From assembly GCF_026183895.1 (NCBI RefSeq), contig NZ_JAPFQI010000013.1, positions 1 to 64,000 on the forward strand: a stretch of 64,000 nt of DNA, in the 5' to 3' direction. Below are positions 35,044-44,621 of this stretch, piece by piece. The notes under the pieces were generated by a model that saw nothing but the letters and a program-made list of their open reading frames with translations, was not told the origin of the DNA and made no database searches. Both the position numbers and the translations under genes were made by a program. This DNA is from Sabulicella glaciei (GTDB taxonomy: Bacteria > Pseudomonadota > Alphaproteobacteria > Acetobacterales > Acetobacteraceae). Numbering within the stretch: position 1 is the first letter of the stretch; each line of letters opens with the position of its first letter.

Positions 35044-35367
35044 ATGCTCACCCGGCAGAACCTTTCCATTGCCCTCGTCGCCGCCGCGGGCTTCGCCGCA
35101 CTCGCCCTCGCCCAGCGGGTGGATGACAGCTTCGCCGCCACAGATCCGCTGCGCGTCGTACCGATGGAGGCTCCTGCCCCCACCGCCCCGCTCGGCTTCG
35201 CCGAGGTCGCGCGGCGCATCGAGAACCAGGGGCTGCAGATCTGGGAGATGGAGGAGGAGGACGGACGGATCGAGGTGGAGGCGACCGACCGGAACGGCCG
35301 CCGCATCAAGCTGCTGATGGATGCGCACACGGGGGCGGAGATCCGCCGCCAGGAAAACGGCCGCTGA
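35044..35367 (+). CDS. Second PepSY domain-containing protein
   Basis: 107 residues. The N-terminal signal (LSIALVAAAGFAALALAQ) precedes a PepSY domain with GFAEVARRIENQGLQIWEMEEEDGRIEVEATDRNGRRIKLLMDAHTGAEI. AAGGA at 35028-35033 is the ribosome-binding site. It diverges from the PepSY-RR-HK operon across the shared operator, so it is probably part of the same regulon. A 37-codon gene follows after 19 bp. Confidence 0.8.
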   Translation: MLTRQNLSIALVAAAGFAALALAQRVDDSFAATDPLRVVPMEAPAPTAPLGFAEVARRIENQGLQIWEMEEEDGRIEVEATDRNGRRIKLLMDAHTGAEIRRQENGR

Positions 35368-35386
35368 GCGAAAAGGAACACACATC

Positions 35387-35500
35387 ATGATCTTCGGAAC
35401 CGACCCCGCCTTCGCCCTGCTCGCCGCCTTCCTGCTCGCGCTGGGTTGGATCCCCGCCTTCCTGGCGCTGCGCCACCCGGCGCCGCGCCGCCAGCGCTAG
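35387..35500 (+). CDS. 37-residue single-span membrane micropeptide
   Basis: ATG at 35387 to TAG at 35498-35500. The peptide begins MIFGTDPAFALLAAFLLALG, one membrane segment, and ends with the basic tail RHPAPRRQR, which predicts N-out/C-in topology. AAGGAA lies 10-11 nt before the ATG. It follows the rightward PepSY gene closely and is probably co-transcribed with it. Small membrane peptides beside two-component systems often modulate the kinase; that role is speculation here. Confidence 0.55.
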   Translation: MIFGTDPAFALLAAFLLALGWIPAFLALRHPAPRRQR

Positions 35501-35507
35501 AAAGGCC

Positions 35508-36422
35508 TCAAAGGCTGCCGAGCAGCACCAGCACCACGCCCGACACCACCAGCAACGCACCCAGCACGTCGCTCCCCTTCATCCGCTCGCCCAGGAAGAA
35601 GCGGCTGAAGGCCAGGGTGAACAGGATCTCGACCTGCCCCACCGCGCGCACCAGCGCGACGGGGGCCAGGGCGAAGCCGATGAACCAGCAGGCCGAGCCG
35701 CAGGCCGAAAGCGCCCCCACCTGGGCGGAGGAGCGCCAGGTGCGGAACACGCTGAACACCGCCTGCCGTTCCTTCACGAAAAGCCAGCCGCCCTGCATCA
35801 GCGTCTGCATCGCATTCATCAGCACCACGGTGAACAGCGCCTTCAGGATGGGATCGGAGGCTGGAAGCCCCGGATAGGCGGCGCGGGCGCAGATCGCCGT
35901 CATGGCGAAGCAGAACCCCGCCCCCATGCCGCGCAGCGCGGCGGGCTGCACCGTGGCGCGCAGCACCTCCCCCGCCGTGAGGCCGCGCCCCGCGAGGGAT
36001 AGATACATTACTCCGGCCGCGCTGATGATGATGCCCTTCCAGGCCAGCGGGCTCAGCGCCTCGCCCAGCAGGATGACGGCGATCAGGCTGGCCTGGATGG
36101 CCTCGGTCTTGGAATAGGCCGTCCCCACCGCGAAGCCGCGCGGCCCGAAGGAGGAGATGAGGAGGTTGGTGCCGAAGATCTGCAGCAGCCCCGCGAGGGC
36201 GACGAGCAGCAGGTAGGTCACGCCCGGCGTGCCGAGTGTGCCGTCCGTCGCCAGCCAGTAGAGGGCGAGGATCACCAGCCCCACCGGCACGCCGTAGAGG
36301 TAGCGCACCACTGCCGCCGCGTTCAGGGAAAGCTGGCCGCGCAGCCGCTGCTGCAGGGCGGTCCGCCAGGTCTGGAACAGCGCCGCCGTGCCGGTGGCCG
36401 CGACCCAGAGAGGAATCAGCAT
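35508..36422 (-). CDS. EamA/DMT-family transporter
   Basis: 304 residues, ten membrane segments in two EamA repeats. The second repeat has GQVEILFTLAFSRFFLGERMKGSDVLGALLVVSGVVLVLLG, the typical EamA C terminus with a GE(R/K) element, and the first repeat has AIQASLIAVILLGEALSPLAWKGIIISAAGVMYLS. It exports or imports an unknown metabolite. The start at 36422 (MLIPLW) puts the first helix at the N terminus; an ATG at 36443 would add seven residues. Confidence 0.85.
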   Translation of the reverse strand: MLIPLWVAATGTAALFQTWRTALQQRLRGQLSLNAAAVVRYLYGVPVGLVILALYWLATDGTLGTPGVTYLLLVALAGLLQIFGTNLLISSFGPRGFAVGTAYSKTEAIQASLIAVILLGEALSPLAWKGIIISAAGVMYLSLAGRGLTAGEVLRATVQPAALRGMGAGFCFAMTAICARAAYPGLPASDPILKALFTVVLMNAMQTLMQGGWLFVKERQAVFSVFRTWRSSAQVGALSACGSACWFIGFALAPVALVRAVGQVEILFTLAFSRFFLGERMKGSDVLGALLVVSGVVLVLLGSL

Positions 36423-36445
36423 GGGCGCATGGCAGCACGGCACCG

Positions 36446-36479
36446 GCCGCGCCGGAAGGGACGTTGCGGCCGGCGCGGC
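36446..36479 (-). terminator. GC-rich hairpin after the Bug receptor gene
   Basis: GCCGCGCCGG (36446-36455) and CCGGCGCGGC (36470-36479) form a perfect 10-bp stem with a 14-nt loop directly downstream of the minus-strand receptor stop and upstream of the transporter start. No T run follows, so it may be a weak or Rho-assisted terminator. Confidence 0.4.
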
Positions 36480-36489
36480 ACGGGACGGC

Positions 36490-37470
36490 TCAAGTGGCGT
36501 CCATCTGTAAGCCCTCGCGGCGGATCACCGCGGCCCATTTCTCCGTCTCGGCGCGCACGAAGGCGCCGAAATCGTCTGGGGTGCCGGGCATGGGCACGCC
36601 GCCCATCTGGGCGAAGCGCGCCTGGGTCTCGGGCATGGCGAGCAGGGCGTTGATCTCGGCATTGATCGCCTGGATCGGGGGGGCCGGGGTGTTTGCCGGG
36701 GCAAACATGCCGAACCAGGTGTTCACCTCGTAGGGCGCGAGTTCCGGCATGGTTTCGCGGATCGCGGGCACGTCGGGAAGCTGCGGGTTGCGCTCGGCGC
36801 TCGTCACGCCGAGGGCGCGCACCCGGCCCGCGCGAACCTGCTGGATGCCGGTGGTGAGGTTGTCGAACATGTACTGGATGTTGCCCGCCACCAGTTCCAC
36901 CGCCGCCGGGCCAGCGCCGCGGAACGGGACGTGGGTGCCCTCCGTGCCGGTCAACTGGTGGAACCACACCCCCGAAAGGTGCGGCGACTGGCCGACCCCT
37001 GGCGATCCATACGAGAGCTTGCCGGGATTGGCGCGCAGATGCGCCACGAACTCGGGCACGGTGCGCGCGGGCACGGAGGGATGCACCACCAGCACGTTCG
37101 GCCCGCGGATCATGTTGCCCACCGGCACGAGGCTCTCGGGCCGGTACTGGAGGTTGCGGAACAGCGAATAGCCGATGGCCTGCGGACCGATATTGCCGGA
37201 AAGCAGCGTGTGGCCGTCCGCCGGGGCGCGCACCACCTCCAGCGTGCCGATGGTGCCGCCACCGCCCGAGCGGTTCTCCGCCACCACCGTCCCGCCCCAG
37301 CGCTGCCCGAGATGCGCGGCGAGGAGGCGGGCCATGATGTCCGTCGTGCCGCCCGGGGCGGCCGGGACGACGATCCGCATCCCCTGGCTGGGCCGCCAGC
37401 CCGACTGGGCGCGGGCCAGGGCGGGGATGGCCAGGGGAAGCGCCAGCGCGGCCCTGCGGAAAATCGTCAC
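36490..37470 (-). CDS. Bug/TctC-family tripartite tricarboxylate transporter receptor
   Basis: 326 residues. The signal (TIFRRAALALPLAIPALARAQ) is followed by GMRIVVPAAPGGTTDIMARLLA and VVAENRSGGGGTIGTLEVVRA, the ligand-cradling loops of Bug proteins. The second lobe shows KLSYGSPGVGQSPHLSGVWF and VPFRGAGPAAVELVAGNIQYMFDN. It is an orphan: no TctA/TctB gene is near. It probably shares a terminator-like hairpin at its 3' end with the EamA gene boundary. The ligand is unknown. Confidence 0.9.
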   Translation of the reverse strand: MTIFRRAALALPLAIPALARAQSGWRPSQGMRIVVPAAPGGTTDIMARLLAAHLGQRWGGTVVAENRSGGGGTIGTLEVVRAPADGHTLLSGNIGPQAIGYSLFRNLQYRPESLVPVGNMIRGPNVLVVHPSVPARTVPEFVAHLRANPGKLSYGSPGVGQSPHLSGVWFHQLTGTEGTHVPFRGAGPAAVELVAGNIQYMFDNLTTGIQQVRAGRVRALGVTSAERNPQLPDVPAIRETMPELAPYEVNTWFGMFAPANTPAPPIQAINAEINALLAMPETQARFAQMGGVPMPGTPDDFGAFVRAETEKWAAVIRREGLQMDAT

Positions 37471-37525
37471 GACTCGTTTCTCCCGGTTCGTTTCGCCTGA
37501 AGGATGGCGCGCCGAGGGCCGGGCA

Positions 37526-37930
37526 TCAATTCACCTGCTGCGGCGCGTCCGGGCTGTCGAGCGAGAAGGGCGGGACCACCACGTCGAAGGGTTCGCCCGT
37601 TGCGGTCGCGACCATGTGGTACAGGCCGCGCATGATGCCCGAGGGCGTGGAGAGCGGCGTGCCGGAGGTGTAGGTGAAGGCCTCGCCCGGCTCCAGCACC
37701 GGCTGCTCCCCCACCACACCTTCGCCATGGACGCGCTGCGTGCGCCCCCCGGCGTCGGTGATCAGCCAGGTGCGCTTGAGCAACTGGACCGTGACGGTGG
37801 AAAGGTTTGCGATCTCCACCCGGTAGGCCCAGACCCAGCGACCGGCTTCCGGCTTCGACTGGTCCTCCAGGTGGATCGCCTGCACGGAGACGCGGATGCC
37901 GCGCGTCGTCGCGGTGTAGGCGCCGCTCAC
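37526..37930 (-). CDS. apaG: ApaG protein
   Basis: 134 residues from GTG at 37930, overlapping the stop of the upstream LysE stub as GTGA. The immunoglobulin-like ApaG/DUF525 fold is clear: GIRVSVQAIHLEDQSKPEAGRWVWAYRVEIAN, VQLLKRTWLITDAGG, and the signature VVGEQPVLEPGEAFTYTSGTPLSTPSGIMRGLYHMV. ApaG is linked genetically to Co2+ resistance and Mg2+ efflux, but its biochemistry is unclear. Proximity to metZ is common in alphaproteobacteria. Confidence 0.94.
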   Translation of the reverse strand: MSGAYTATTRGIRVSVQAIHLEDQSKPEAGRWVWAYRVEIANLSTVTVQLLKRTWLITDAGGRTQRVHGEGVVGEQPVLEPGEAFTYTSGTPLSTPSGIMRGLYHMVATATGEPFDVVVPPFSLDSPDAPQQVN

Positions 37931-38076
37931 CGCTTGAGCGCCAGGGCGACGAGCGGCAGCGCGTGCCGACGCCCGGCGCCCAGTGACTGCCCGATCACCA
38001 GGAGGATGGTCGGGCCTGGAATGGCCAGCATGATCGCCGTTGCGGCCAGGAAGGCCAGCCAGGTTTCGAGGCTCAT
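37927..38076 (-). pseudogene. Truncated LysE/RhtB family exporter remnant
   Basis: 49 codons starting MSLETWLAFLAATAIMLAIPG. The first helix and the PGPTILLVIGQSLGAGRRHAL loop match the N terminus of LysE/RhtB amino-acid exporters, which normally have about 200 residues and six helices. After residue 44 the reading frame diverges into LALKR and stops, so five helices are gone. It keeps its place between metZ and apaG and its TGA overlaps the apaG GTG, so the stub may persist as a translational leader for apaG. A deletion remnant is the simplest view. Confidence 0.65.
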
Positions 38077-38096
38077 GCCCCCTGTATAACGCGGGG

Positions 38097-39308
38097 CTAC
38101 TCCGCCGCGCGAGCCTCCTGCGACGGCGCGGCGGCATCCAGGGCCTGGGCAAGGTCCTCGATCAGGTCGGCCACGTCCTCCAGCCCCACGGAAAGCCGCA
38201 CCGTGCCCTCCGCGATGCCGAGGCGCGCGCGCTCTTCCTCGCCGATGCGCATGTGGGTGGTGGTGGCGGGATGCGTCACCAGTGACTTGGAATCGCCCAG
38301 GTTGTTGGAGACGTCCACGAGACGCAGCGCGTCCAGGAAGCGGAAGCAGGCTTCCTTGCCGCCCTTCACGTCGAAGGTGACGAGGGTGCCGCCGCCCGTC
38401 ATCTGCCGCATGGCCAAGGCCTGCTGCGGATGGTCGGGGCGGAAGGGATAGAGGACGCGCGACACCTCGACGCGCTCCGCCAGCAAGTCGGCGATCGCAG
38501 CTGCGTTGCGGCACATCTGGTCCACGCGCAGCTTCAGCGTCTCGAGCCCCTTGAGGATGACCCAGGCGTTGAAAGGGCTGAGGGAGGGACCGGTGTTGCG
38601 GATAAAGGGCTGCAGCACCTCGTCCACCCATTTCCGGCGGCCGAGCACGGCGCCGCCCAGTACGCGGCCCTGCCCGTCCATGTGCTTGGTGCAGGAATAC
38701 ACCACCACGTCGGCACCGAGTTCGAAGGGCTTCTGCAGCAGCGGCGTGGCGAAGACGTTGTCCACCACCACCAGCGCGCCGGCCTCGTGCGCCAGCTTCG
38801 ACACGGCGGCAATGTCCACCATCTCCAGCATGGGGTTGGAGGGGCTTTCCAGCAGCACCATCGCCGCCGGGCGCGACAGCGCCTCCTGCCATTGCGCGAG
38901 ATCGGCGCCGTCCACGAAGACGCTCTCGATGCCGTAGCGCGGCAGGAGGGTGGAGACGATCCAGTGGCAGGAGCCGAACAGGGCGCGCGAGGCCACGACG
39001 CGGTCGCCGGTCTTGAGGTGGGACAGCATCGCGGCATGGACGGCGGCCATGCCCGTCGCGGTGACGCGGCAGGCCTCGGCGCCCTCCAGCGTGGCAAGGC
39101 GGGCCTCCAGCATGGAGACGGTCGGGTTGCCGAAGCGGCTGTACTGGTAGTGGGAGATCTCGCCCTTGAAGGTGGCCTCGGCCTGGGCCGCGTCGTCATA
39201 GACGAAGCCGGAGGTGAGGAAGAGCGCCTCGGCCGTCTCGGCATGGTTGGTGCGGTCGAGGCCGCCGCGCACGAGCAGAGTGGCGGGGCGGTAGCTGGGA
39301 CGGGTCAT
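38097..39308 (-). CDS. metZ: O-succinylhomoserine sulfhydrylase MetZ
   Basis: 403 residues, Cys/Met metabolism PLP family. The Schiff-base lysine is K208 in YSCTKHMDGQGRVLGG. FLTSGFVYDDAAQAEATFKGE, YSRFGNPTVSMLE, and SNPMLEMVDIAAVSKLAHEAGALVVVDNVFATP mark the MetZ branch. It makes homocysteine from O-succinylhomoserine and sulfide. GAGGTGA (39316-39322 on the complement) lies 7 nt before the ATG. Its leader holds a SAM-II riboswitch, so expression should fall when S-adenosylmethionine is plentiful. It diverges from ahcY. Confidence 0.94.
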   Translation of the reverse strand: MTRPSYRPATLLVRGGLDRTNHAETAEALFLTSGFVYDDAAQAEATFKGEISHYQYSRFGNPTVSMLEARLATLEGAEACRVTATGMAAVHAAMLSHLKTGDRVVASRALFGSCHWIVSTLLPRYGIESVFVDGADLAQWQEALSRPAAMVLLESPSNPMLEMVDIAAVSKLAHEAGALVVVDNVFATPLLQKPFELGADVVVYSCTKHMDGQGRVLGGAVLGRRKWVDEVLQPFIRNTGPSLSPFNAWVILKGLETLKLRVDQMCRNAAAIADLLAERVEVSRVLYPFRPDHPQQALAMRQMTGGGTLVTFDVKGGKEACFRFLDALRLVDVSNNLGDSKSLVTHPATTTHMRIGEEERARLGIAEGTVRLSVGLEDVADLIEDLAQALDAAAPSQEARAAE

Positions 39309-39360
39309 GGGTTCGTCACCTCATGCGGAACAAAGGCGTCCGGCACCGTGGGACGGCGGG

Positions 39361-39455
39361 CCGTTTAGCGCGCTTGTTTTCCGCCTTCCCATGCGGAGGA
39401 GGGGCGACCTGACTTCCAGGACCTCGCCGCAAGCTGGCCGGACAAATCGCGAGGG
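39361..39455 (-). promoter_or_regulatory. SAM-II riboswitch in the metZ leader
   Basis: On the minus strand the RNA reads CCTCGC (39454-39449), a loop starting GATTTG, then GCGAGG (39427-39422), forming stem P1. The loop carries CCGG and GCTTG. After a 45-nt linker the 3' segment has CAAG (39376-39373), GCTAAA (39369-39364) and CGG (39363-39361). CTTG/CAAG and CCG/CGG give the P2 pseudoknot flanking the conserved GCUAAA, which is the SAM-II (metA motif) architecture. The linker is longer than usual and contains a small CCTG/CAGG hairpin. SAM binding should hide the metZ ribosome-binding site about 40 nt downstream. Confidence 0.78.
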
Positions 39456-39463
39456 CCCGGGAG

Positions 39464-39492
39464 GAGTAGCCCCGCCGGATGCGGGGCGTCAA
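39464..39492 (-). promoter_or_regulatory. Sigma-70-type promoter of metZ
   Basis: TTGACG (39492-39487) and CTACTC (39469-39464) are separated by exactly 17 bp. Transcription would begin near 39457, just before stem P1 of the riboswitch, which supports both calls. The spacer is itself an inverted repeat, GCCCCGC (39469-39475) with GCGGGGC (39481-39487), a possible additional operator. Confidence 0.6.
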
Positions 39493-39518
39493 TCGCGCCG
39501 GGGGTCGGAAGGCCGGGA

Positions 39519-39536
39519 CATAAAGACATGTTTATG
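39519..39536. promoter_or_regulatory. Palindromic operator upstream of ahcY (SahR-like)
   Basis: CATAAA-N6-TTTATG forms perfect 6-bp half-sites in an AT-rich island 69 bp before the ahcY start. ArsR-family SahR repressors, which sense S-adenosylhomocysteine, control ahcY in many Proteobacteria through AT-rich palindromes of this size. A GGGACA hexamer (39515-39520) could be the -35, placing the site between -35 and -10. The regulator gene is not in the window, so the assignment is by analogy. Confidence 0.5.
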
Positions 39537-39604
39537 CCTCTAGGCAGACCCGGCCAGGGCTGGTAAAGCCGCCGCGATCCCGCATCGCTGAAGGATGAAC
39601 GCCC

Positions 39605-41008
39605 ATGCCGGTGGCTGCCGATTACGTCGTGAAGGACCTCTCCCTGGCCGATTGGGGCCGCAAGGAGATCAACATGGCCGAGGACGAGATGCCCGGCCTG
39701 ATGGCGACCCGCGCCGAGTACGGCAAGCAGCAGCCGCTAAAGGGCGCGCGCGTCGCCGGCTGCCTGCACATGACCATCCAGACCGCCGTGCTGATCGAGA
39801 CGCTGGTGGCGCTCGGCGCCGAGGTGCGCTGGTCGTCGTGCAACATCTTCTCCACCCAGGACCACGCGGCCGCCGCCATCGCCGCCGCGGGCATTCCCGT
39901 CTTCGCCAAGAAGGGAGAGACGCTGGAGGAGTACTGGGAGTACGTCCGCAAGACGCTCGAGTGGGGTGACGGCGGCACGCCGAACATGCTGCTGGACGAT
40001 GGCGGCGACATGACGCTGTTCGTCCATTACGGGCTGCGCGCCGAGAACGGCGACACCGCCTTCCTCGACAAGGCGACCAACGAGGAGGAGACGGTGTTCT
40101 TCGCCCTCATCAAGCGCACCCTGTCCGAGAAGAAGGGCTGGTTCGCGGAGCTGGCGAAGAACATCAAGGGCGTCTCCGAGGAGACGACGACGGGTGTGCA
40201 CCGCCTGTACTCGATGGCCAAGGAGGGCAAGCTGCTCTTCCCCGCCATCAACGTGAATGACAGCGTCACCAAGTCGAAGTTCGACAACCTGTATGGCTGC
40301 CGCGAGTCGCTGGTGGACGCGATCCGCCGCGGCACCGACGTCATGATGGCCGGCAAGATCGCCATGGTCTGCGGCTTCGGCGACGTGGGCAAGGGCAGCG
40401 CCGCCAGCCTCCGCAATGCCGGCTGCCGCGTCATGGTGAGCGAGGTGGACCCGATCTGCGCGCTCCAGGCCGCGATGGAGGGCTACGAGGTCATCACCAT
40501 GGAGCAGGCCGCGCCGCGCGCCGACATCTTCGTGACGGCGACGGGCAACGTGGACGTGATCACGGCCGACCACATGCGCGCGATGAAGCACCGCGCCATC
40601 GTCTGCAACATCGGCCACTTCGACAGCGAGATTCAGGTCGCGGCGCTGCGCAACTACAAGTGGGACAACGTGAAGCCACAGGTGGACGAGATCGAGTTCC
40701 CCGACGGCAAGCGCATCATCCTGCTTTCCGAGGGCCGTCTGGTGAACCTGGGCAACGCGACGGGGCACCCCTCCTTCGTGATGTCCGCCTCCTTCACCAA
40801 CCAAACGCTGGCGCAGATCGAGCTTTGGACGCGCACGTCGCAGTACGACAAGAAGGTCTACGTGCTGCCCAAGCACCTGGACGAGAAGGTGGCGAGCCTG
40901 CACCTCGAGAAGGTGGGCGCGAGCCTGACCAAGCTGCGTCCCGACCAGGCGAGCTACATCGGCGTTTCGCCGCAGGGCCCGTTCAAGGCCGAGGCCTACC
41001 GCTACTGA
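39605..41008 (+). CDS. ahcY: Adenosylhomocysteinase (S-adenosylhomocysteine hydrolase)
   Basis: 467 residues, full length with the bacterial insertion (about 100-125, [16 protein letters not shown]). It splits S-adenosylhomocysteine to adenosine and homocysteine and keeps methylation reactions running. The NAD-binding loop is [11 protein letters not shown], the substrate region includes [13 protein letters not shown] and [12 protein letters not shown], and the C terminus ends FKAEAYRY, conserved for tetramer contacts. AAGGA lies 9-10 nt before the ATG. Opposite metZ it completes a homocysteine-centred control point. Its 3' end overlaps the convergent glycosyltransferase by 7 bp. Confidence 0.97.
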   Translation: MPVAADYVVKDLSLADWGRKEINMAEDEMPGLMATRAEYGKQQPLKGARVAGCLHMTIQTAVLIETLVALGAEVRWSSCNIFSTQDHAAAAIAAAGIPVFAKKGETLEEYWEYVRKTLEWGDGGTPNMLLDDGGDMTLFVHYGLRAENGDTAFLDKATNEEETVFFALIKRTLSEKKGWFAELAKNIKGVSEETTTGVHRLYSMAKEGKLLFPAINVNDSVTKSKFDNLYGCRESLVDAIRRGTDVMMAGKIAMVCGFGDVGKGSAASLRNAGCRVMVSEVDPICALQAAMEGYEVITMEQAAPRADIFVTATGNVDVITADHMRAMKHRAIVCNIGHFDSEIQVAALRNYKWDNVKPQVDEIEFPDGKRIILLSEGRLVNLGNATGHPSFVMSASFTNQTLAQIELWTRTSQYDKKVYVLPKHLDEKVASLHLEKVGASLTKLRPDQASYIGVSPQGPFKAEAYRY

Positions 41009-41664
41009 GGCGGTACGGAGGGGGCGCCCGCGCCCCCTCCCCTTTCATAGAAGCGGCGCAGGCGTTCCTCGCCCACCCCCGCAAACCACAGCCCCAGCAC
41101 CACCAGGTTGCGCGAGGAGCGACGCAGGTAGCCGTCGCGCCGCCAGCGCGCGGCGCTGGTGACGGCCTCCGCATCCAGGGCGCGCAGCCGGGCGCGGCCC
41201 AGGCGCCGGACGAGATCCACATCCTCCATCAAGGGCAGCGGGCGGAACCCGCCCACGGCGTCGTAGAGCGCGCGCGGGATGAGCAGCCCCTGGTCGCCAT
41301 AGGGCAGGGCCAGGACGCGGCAGCGCCATGCCACCGCGCGCGCCAGTCGCCGCGCGGCAGGTGCGTCGTCGTCCAGGGCGAAGCGGAAGTAGCCGGCCGC
41401 CTCCTCATCCCGCAGCGCGGCTTCCGCGGCGCGGCGCCAGTTGGGCGCGAGCCGCGTGTCGGCATGCAGGAACAGCAGCCAGTCGCCGCGCGCCGCCTCG
41501 GCCCCCGTCCGAAGCTGTAGACCGCGCCCGCGCGGCGCATGGACGCTGCGCCAGCGCGGATGCGGCGCGGCGCCATGCGGCAAGGCCAGCACCACCTCCT
41601 CGACCTCCTTGGGGGGCGTGACGGAAGCGGCATTCAAGCAAGGGATGACGGCGCTGATGTTCAT
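41002..41664 (-). CDS. TIGR04283-like family 2 glycosyltransferase, shortened N terminus
   Basis: 220 residues. [61 protein letters not shown] and the terminal FYERGG match TIGR04283 glycosyltransferases, once annotated as arsenosugar-related. The N terminus starts well ([11 protein letters not shown]) but the usual stretch holding VVDGGSTDGT is missing: residue 12 runs quickly into [17 protein letters not shown]. Either the protein has diverged or lost about 20 residues, and UDP-sugar binding may be altered. Neighbouring genes give no arsenic context. Confidence 0.72.
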   Translation of the reverse strand: MNISAVIPCLNAASVTPPKEVEEVVLALPHGAAPHPRWRSVHAPRGRGLQLRTGAEAARGDWLLFLHADTRLAPNWRRAAEAALRDEEAAGYFRFALDDDAPAARRLARAVAWRCRVLALPYGDQGLLIPRALYDAVGGFRPLPLMEDVDLVRRLGRARLRALDAEAVTSAARWRRDGYLRRSSRNLVVLGLWFAGVGEERLRRFYERGGGAGAPSVPPQ

Positions 41665-41729
41665 CTTTTGTTCTTGACCGTCCCGGGTCGGACCCTCATG
41701 CTCCGCATGGATTCTTCGGAGAACAACGC

Positions 41730-42827
41730 ATGCCCGATGGTGGCGGGTTTTCCCGGGCGGCGAAAGCGGCGGCCAAGGGGCGCGGCGCCCTGTCCAACCC
41801 GGACAACCGCTTCGAGGCGAAGGGTCGCGAAGCCTTCGACGATGGCTGGGGCAGCCTGACGGAGGACATGCCGGCGCTGCGGACCACGCTGACGCGCGAG
41901 GCATCGCGCACGGCCATGACCTTCAACGACAGCCCCGACCTCGGCTTCGACCGCTCGCTCAACCCGTATCGCGGCTGCGAGCATGGCTGCGTCTACTGCT
42001 TCGCTCGCCCCTCCCACGCCTATCTCGGCCTGTCGCCGGGCCTCGATTTCGAGAGCAGGCTGCTGTTCAAGCCCGACATGCCGCGCCTCCTGGAGAAGGA
42101 ACTGTCGCGGCCCGGCTACGTGCCGCGCACCGTCACGCTGGGCGCCAACACCGACCCCTACCAGCCGGCGGAACGCAAGATGGCGCTCGCGCGCGAGGTG
42201 CTGGAGGTGCTGGAGCGCTTCGGCCATCCGGTCGGCATCGTCACCAAGTCGGCCGGGGTGCTGCGCGACCTCGACATCCTGTCGCGGCTGGCGAAGCGCA
42301 ACCTCGTGCGGGTGTATCTTTCGGTCACCACGCTGGATGCGCGCCTCGCGCGCGCCATGGAGCCGCGCGCGGCCAGCCCGGTGCGGCGCCTCCAGGCCCT
42401 GCGCGCCCTGTCCGCGGCCGGGGTGCCGACCGCCGTGCTCGCCGCGCCGATGATCCCCGGGCTGAACGATGCGGAGCTGGAGCGCATCCTGGAAGCCGCG
42501 CGCGACGCCGGGGCCCGCAGCGCCGGCTACGTGCTGTTGCGCCTGCCGCACGAGCTGCGGCAGATCTTCGAGGAATGGCTCGCCGAGCATTACCCCGACC
42601 GCGCATCGCGCGTGCTGGCTCTGGTGCGGCAGACGCGCGGCGGCGCGCTGTACGATTCGCGCTGGGGCCAGCGCCAGACCGGCACCGGCCCCTATGCCGA
42701 CCTGCTTCGGCAGCGCTTCCACGTGGCGGCCTCCCGGCTCGGCCTGCTGCCGCGCGAAAGCCACGCGCCGCTGGATTGCGGCGCCTTCAACGGCCGCGCG
42801 ATGGAGCGGCAGGGCGTTCTCCTGTAA
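41730..42827 (+). CDS. PA0069-family radical SAM protein
   Basis: 365 residues. A [4Fe-4S] radical SAM motif C-x3-C-x2-C occurs in NPYRGCEHGCVYCFARPSHAYLGL, the signature of the PA0069/SplB-like branch. LGANTDPYQPAERKM and VTKSAGVLRDLDIL follow in the TIM-barrel half. The reaction is unknown; related proteins have been linked to DNA photoproduct-lyase-like folds without proof. GGAG precedes the ATG at 41730. It diverges from the glycosyltransferase and is followed after 9 bp by rnhB. Confidence 0.9.
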   Translation: MPDGGGFSRAAKAAAKGRGALSNPDNRFEAKGREAFDDGWGSLTEDMPALRTTLTREASRTAMTFNDSPDLGFDRSLNPYRGCEHGCVYCFARPSHAYLGLSPGLDFESRLLFKPDMPRLLEKELSRPGYVPRTVTLGANTDPYQPAERKMALAREVLEVLERFGHPVGIVTKSAGVLRDLDILSRLAKRNLVRVYLSVTTLDARLARAMEPRAASPVRRLQALRALSAAGVPTAVLAAPMIPGLNDAELERILEAARDAGARSAGYVLLRLPHELRQIFEEWLAEHYPDRASRVLALVRQTRGGALYDSRWGQRQTGTGPYADLLRQRFHVAASRLGLLPRESHAPLDCGAFNGRAMERQGVLL

Positions 42828-42836
42828 TTCCGGTTC

Positions 42837-44565
<1,729 letters not shown>

Positions 44566-44566
<1 letters not shown>

Positions 44567-44609
44567 CATTTTCAAGCGGAGCGGCGTCGCTCCGCGGCTC
44601 GGAAAATGC
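44566..44609. terminator. Bidirectional terminator between ccrM and the GNAT gene
   Basis: Outer arms GCATTTTC (44566-44573) and GAAAATGC (44602-44609) surround an inner perfect 8-bp stem GCGGAGCG/CGCTCCGC (44576-44583, 44588-44595) with a 4-nt loop. The TTTT and AAAA of the outer arms give a short U tract in both directions, fitting the convergent genes. Confidence 0.75.
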
Positions 44610-44621
44610 GCCCGGCAAGGG

